Shown: piece after piece, positions 61,225 to 64,000 of the stretch | Layout of the letters: the number at the start of each line of letters is the position of its first letter | Position numbering within the stretch: the stretch's first letter is position 1 | Assembly (NCBI RefSeq): GCF_016741775.1 | Contig: NZ_JAERRK010000002.1 | Coordinates: 124,001-188,000 of the forward strand | Length of the DNA stretch: 64,000 bases | Origin: Streptomyces actinomycinicus | GTDB lineage: Bacteria; Actinomycetota; Actinomycetes; Streptomycetales; Streptomycetaceae | Direction: 5' to 3' | Program-made: the position numbers and the translations under genes | The notes under the pieces: generated by a model | Databases searched by the model: none | What the model saw: the letters and a program-made list of their open reading frames with translations, nothing else | What the model was told of the DNA's origin: nothing

Positions 61225-62220
61225 GTGACCATGCCCACCTCCCCCAAGTTCTCGGCTTCGCTCGAAGAGGGCGGTGCCCCCACCCACGCCCTCTCCGACG
61301 TCACCGCGTCCGACAGCACGCTGCGCCGCTTCCTGCACGGGCTGCCCGGCGTCGACGCGGTCGGTCTGGAGGCGCGTGCCGCGTCTCTGGGCACCCGTTC
61401 CATCAAGACCACCGCGAAGGCGTACGCCATCGACCTCGCCATCTCGATGGTCGACCTGACGACGCTGGAAGGCGCGGACACCCCGGGCAAGGTCCGGGCG
61501 CTCGGCGCCAAGGCGGTGCACCCCGACCCCACGGACCGGACGACGCCCACCACGGCCGCGGTCTGTGTCTATCCCGACATGGTGGCCGTCGCCAAGGAGG
61601 CCGTCGCCGGTTCCGGCGTCAAGGTCGCCTCCGTGGCCACCGCCTTCCCGGCCGGCCGTGCCGCCCTCGAGGTGAAGCTGGCCGACGTGCGCGACGCCGT
61701 CGCCGCCGGTGCCGACGAGATCGACATGGTCATCGACCGGGGCGCGTTCCTCGCCGGCAAGTACCTGAAGGTGTACGACGAGATCGTCGCCGTGCGGGAG
61801 GCCTGCGGGGACAGCGCCCGGCTGAAGGTCATCTTCGAGACCGGCGAGCTGTCGACGTACGACAACATCCGCCGCGCCTCCTGGCTCGGCATGCTCGCCG
61901 GTGCCGACTTCATCAAGACCTCCACCGGCAAGGTCGCCGTCAACGCGACCCCCGCCAACACCCTGCTGATGCTGGAGGCGGTGCGCGACTTCCGCGCCCA
62001 GACCGGCGTCCAGGTCGGCGTGAAGCCGGCGGGCGGCATCCGCACCACCAAGGACGCGATCAAGTTCCTGGTCCTGGTCAACGAGACCGCGGGCGAGGAC
62101 TGGCTGGACAACCAGTGGTTCCGTTTCGGCGCCTCCTCGCTCCTCAACGACCTGCTGATGCAGCGCCAGAAGCTGGCCACCGGCCGTTACTCCGGCCCCG
62201 ACTACGTGACGGTGGACTGA
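61225..62220 (+). CDS. deoC: Deoxyribose-phosphate aldolase
   Basis: A 331-aa DERA that cleaves 2-deoxyribose-5-phosphate to acetaldehyde and glyceraldehyde-3-phosphate. The Schiff-base lysine is in DFIKTSTGK (about 235). Other conserved parts are AVCVYPDMV, DEIDMVIDRGAFLAGK, and VGVKPAGGIRT. GTG at 61225 fits the leaderless promoter; an ATG two codons later is also in frame. Residues about 4-22 are encoded by a hairpin-type dispersed Streptomyces repeat, and conserved sequence begins at ALSDVTASDSTLRRFL. The gene is followed 5 bp later by an aldehyde dehydrogenase that may oxidise the acetaldehyde. Confidence 0.95.
   Translation: MTMPTSPKFSASLEEGGAPTHALSDVTASDSTLRRFLHGLPGVDAVGLEARAASLGTRSIKTTAKAYAIDLAISMVDLTTLEGADTPGKVRALGAKAVHPDPTDRTTPTTAAVCVYPDMVAVAKEAVAGSGVKVASVATAFPAGRAALEVKLADVRDAVAAGADEIDMVIDRGAFLAGKYLKVYDEIVAVREACGDSARLKVIFETGELSTYDNIRRASWLGMLAGADFIKTSTGKVAVNATPANTLLMLEAVRDFRAQTGVQVGVKPAGGIRTTKDAIKFLVLVNETAGEDWLDNQWFRFGASSLLNDLLMQRQKLATGRYSGPDYVTVD
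61237..61284 (+). repeat. Dispersed Streptomyces repeat inside the deoC N-terminus
   Basis: CTCCCCCAAGTTCTCGGCTT followed by CGCTCGAAGAGGGCGGTGCC and CCCA closely resembles a repeat I know from many Streptomyces intergenic regions (CTCCCCCAAG, CTCGGCTTCGCTCGA, GGGGGG, CCCCCA). Here it is in frame and encodes TSPKFSASLEEGGAPT. The central CTTCG/CGAAG can form a small hairpin. Confidence 0.6.
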
Positions 62221-62225
62221 TCACC

Positions 62226-63677
62226 ATGACCATCGAGAAGCGGTCTTCCGCATTCGAGTACGCCCCGGCGCCCGAGTCCCGCTCCGTCGTCGACATCGCC
62301 CCCTCCTACGGCCTCTTCATCGACGGCGAGTTCGTGGAGGCGGCCGACGGCAAGGTGTTCAAGAGCATCTCGCCGTCCACCGAGGAGGTCCTCTCCGAGG
62401 TCGCCCAGGCCGGCACCGAGGACGTCGACCGCGCGGTGAAGGCGGCCCGCAAGGCCTTCGGGACGTGGTCGGCGCTGCCCGGCTCCGAACGCGCCAAGTA
62501 CCTGTTCCGCATCGCCCGCATCGTCCAGGAGCGCAGCCGCGAGCTGGCCGTCCTGGAGACGCTGGACAACGGCAAGCCGATCAAGGAGACCCGCGATGCG
62601 GACCTCCCGCTGGTCGCGGCCCACTTCTTCTACTACGCGGGCTGGGCGGACAAGCTCGACCACGCCGGGTTCGGCCCCGCGCCGAAGCCGCTGGGCGTGG
62701 CCGGCCAGGTCATTCCCTGGAACTTCCCCCTCCTCATGCTGGCGTGGAAGATCGCCCCGGCTCTCGCCACCGGCAACACGGTGGTCCTGAAGCCGGCCGA
62801 GACGACCCCGCTGTCGGCGCTCTTCTTCGCCGACATCTGCCGTCAGGCCGGCCTGCCCAAGGGTGTCGTCAACATCCTCCCGGGCTACGGCGACGCGGGT
62901 GCCGCGCTCGTCGCGCACCCGGACGTGAACAAGGTCGCCTTCACGGGCTCCACGGCCGTCGGCAAGGAGATCGCCCGCACGGTCGCGGGCACGAAGAAGA
63001 AGCTCACCCTCGAGCTGGGCGGCAAGGGCGCCAACATCGTCTTCGACGACGCCCCGGTCGACCAGGCCGTCGAGGGCATCGTGAACGGCATCTTCTTCAA
63101 CCAGGGCCAGGTCTGCTGCGCGGGCTCCCGTCTCCTCGTCCAGGAGTCGGTCCAGGACGAGCTGCTGGACTCCCTCAAGCGCCGCCTGTCCACGCTGCGC
63201 CTCGGCGACCCGCTGGACAAGAACACCGACATCGGTGCGATCAACTCGGCCGAGCAGCTGGCCCGGATCACCGCGCTGGCCGAGCGGGGCGAGGCGGAGG
63301 GCGCCGAGCGCTGGTCCCCGGCCTGCGAACTGCCGTCGTCCGGTTACTGGTTCGCGCCGACGCTGTTCACGAACGTCACCCAGGCGCACACGGTCGCCCG
63401 TGACGAGATCTTCGGCCCGGTGCTGTCGGTCCTCACCTTCCGCACGCCGGACGAGGCGGTCGCCAAGGCGAACAACACCCAGTACGGGCTGTCGGCGGGC
63501 ATCTGGACCGAGAAGGGCTCGCGGATCCTGGCCGTCGCGAACAAGCTGCGCGCCGGTGTCGTCTGGTCCAACACGTTCAACAAGTTCGACCCGACCTCGC
63601 CGTTCGGCGGTTACAAGGAGTCGGGCTTCGGCCGCGAGGGCGGCCGCCACGGCCTGGAGGCATACCTCGATGTCTGA
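62226..63677 (+). CDS. Aldehyde dehydrogenase
   Basis: A 483-aa NAD(P)-dependent ALDH. Motifs: IPWNFPLLM (substrate), FTGSTAVGKEIA (cofactor), LELGGKGANIV (general-base Glu) and the nucleophile NQGQVCCAGSR (Cys about 295), then EIFGPVLSVL. It is 5 bp after deoC, so it probably oxidises DeoC-derived acetaldehyde to acetate. The next gene overlaps it by 8 bp and is a second ALDH-family gene. Confidence 0.95.
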   Translation: MTIEKRSSAFEYAPAPESRSVVDIAPSYGLFIDGEFVEAADGKVFKSISPSTEEVLSEVAQAGTEDVDRAVKAARKAFGTWSALPGSERAKYLFRIARIVQERSRELAVLETLDNGKPIKETRDADLPLVAAHFFYYAGWADKLDHAGFGPAPKPLGVAGQVIPWNFPLLMLAWKIAPALATGNTVVLKPAETTPLSALFFADICRQAGLPKGVVNILPGYGDAGAALVAHPDVNKVAFTGSTAVGKEIARTVAGTKKKLTLELGGKGANIVFDDAPVDQAVEGIVNGIFFNQGQVCCAGSRLLVQESVQDELLDSLKRRLSTLRLGDPLDKNTDIGAINSAEQLARITALAERGEAEGAERWSPACELPSSGYWFAPTLFTNVTQAHTVARDEIFGPVLSVLTFRTPDEAVAKANNTQYGLSAGIWTEKGSRILAVANKLRAGVVWSNTFNKFDPTSPFGGYKESGFGREGGRHGLEAYLDV

Positions 63678-64000
63678 TCGCCTGTCTGTCTTCAAGACCT
63701 ACAAGCTGTACGTCGGCGGGAAGTTCCCGCGTTCCGAGAGCGGCCGGGTGTACGAGGTGAGCGACTCCAAGGGCAACTGGCTGGCGAACGCTCCCCTCTC
63801 CTCCCGCAAGGACGCCCGGGACGCGGTCGTGGCCGCGCGCAAGGCGTTCGGCGGCTGGTCCGGTGCGACGGCGTACAACCGTGGCCAGGTCCTCTACCGC
63901 GTCGCGGAGATGCTGGAGGGCCGCCGCGAGCAGTTCGTGCGCGAGGTGGCCGAGGCGGAGGGCCTGTCCAAGGCGAAGGCCGCGGCCGTCGTGGACGCGA
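63670..64000 (+). CDS. Second aldehyde dehydrogenase family protein, 5' part only
   Basis: The first 110 residues are visible; the ORF runs off the window. ATG at 63670 overlaps the preceding stop by 8 bp. It begins MSDRLSVFKTYKLYVGGKFP, then a typical ALDH N-terminal Rossmann start with ARDAVVAARKAFGGWSGATA and RGQVLYRVAEMLEGRREQF. Catalytic Cys and cofactor motifs are outside the window. Two adjacent ALDH genes after deoC recur in Streptomyces; this one may form a heteromer with, or differ in substrate from, the first. Confidence 0.88.
   Translation, partial: MSDRLSVFKTYKLYVGGKFPRSESGRVYEVSDSKGNWLANAPLSSRKDARDAVVAARKAFGGWSGATAYNRGQVLYRVAEMLEGRREQFVREVAEAEGLSKAKAAAVVDA

Noticed and set aside
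1..64000. Mobile element, prophage or large biosynthetic cluster
   Set aside because: No transposase, integrase, att-like tRNA junction, PKS or NRPS genes; gene content and composition look like conserved Streptomyces core.

Overview
The window is high-GC chromosomal DNA from a Streptomyces. Supporting signs are the strong third-position G/C bias, frequent GTG/TTG starts, a mycothiol amidase (mca), a propionyl-CoA carboxylase with an epsilon subunit, an LAXTG-type sortase substrate, an ECF41-type sigma factor, several apparently leaderless promoters, and repeat families I know as common in Streptomyces. From memory, gene order resembles the core region of Streptomyces coelicolor around SCO4912 (right end) to about SCO4975 (left end). 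No rRNA, tRNA, CRISPR array, transposase, integrase or phage gene was seen.

Layout. 1-5419 (minus): a tightly overlapping four-gene surface-glycan operon (QRTRW-type GT2, GT-C transferase, GT2-GtrA fusion, secreted copper-radical-oxidase-like protein). 5634-12175: YyaL-like thioredoxin-domain protein, a STAND/TPR ATPase with an altered P-loop, a small membrane protein and Mca. 12279-16725: DUF4307 protein, GreA, a Drr-type ABC exporter with an operator-like palindrome between its -35 and -10, and threonine ammonia-lyase. 16869-19763: MarR regulator, a 61/62-bp tandem repeat, a translationally coupled sigma-like cassette, and cystathionine gamma-synthase. 19939-24279: a membrane M48 protease flanked by two paralogous TPR-like membrane proteins. 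24531-30664: DUF4291 and DUF3885-like proteins, an ECF41-type sigma factor with a 14-residue repeat tract, a four-TM protein, an S51-like peptidase, a zinc alcohol dehydrogenase and a divergent XRE regulator.

30835-39776: a secreted subtilisin, a MacB-type ABC pair, an L,D-transpeptidase lipoprotein, a small acidic protein, an LAXTG surface protein and a lipoprotein, so this stretch is mostly cell envelope. 39919-45490: HutH, GAF-GGDEF protein, enoyl-CoA hydratase, a Pro/Thr-rich membrane protein and a class III adenylate cyclase. 45885-52319: the acyl-CoA carboxylase block (birA, pccB, pccE, a 42-aa membrane protein, maf, a membrane protein, accA2). BirA should biotinylate AccA2, which pairs with PccB/PccE to make methylmalonyl-CoA.

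52592-64000: DeoR-type regulator, LpdA-like quinone reductase, a gamma-glutamylcyclotransferase-like protein, purine nucleoside phosphorylase, phosphomannomutase/phosphopentomutase-type enzyme, two PH-domain membrane proteins, deoC and two aldehyde dehydrogenases. PNP, a phosphosugar mutase, DeoC and an aldehyde dehydrogenase form a plausible nucleoside-salvage route (nucleoside to sugar-1-phosphate, to sugar-5-phosphate, to acetaldehyde, to acetate). A 12-bp perfect palindrome, CTACGCGCGTAG, lies in the promoters of both PNP and deoC, which suggests a shared repressor.

The best candidates for undescribed biology are the glycan/oxidase operon, the M48 protease with its paralogue pair, and the shared nucleoside operator. 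Domain names and family statements come from recognition by eye; no database search was run.
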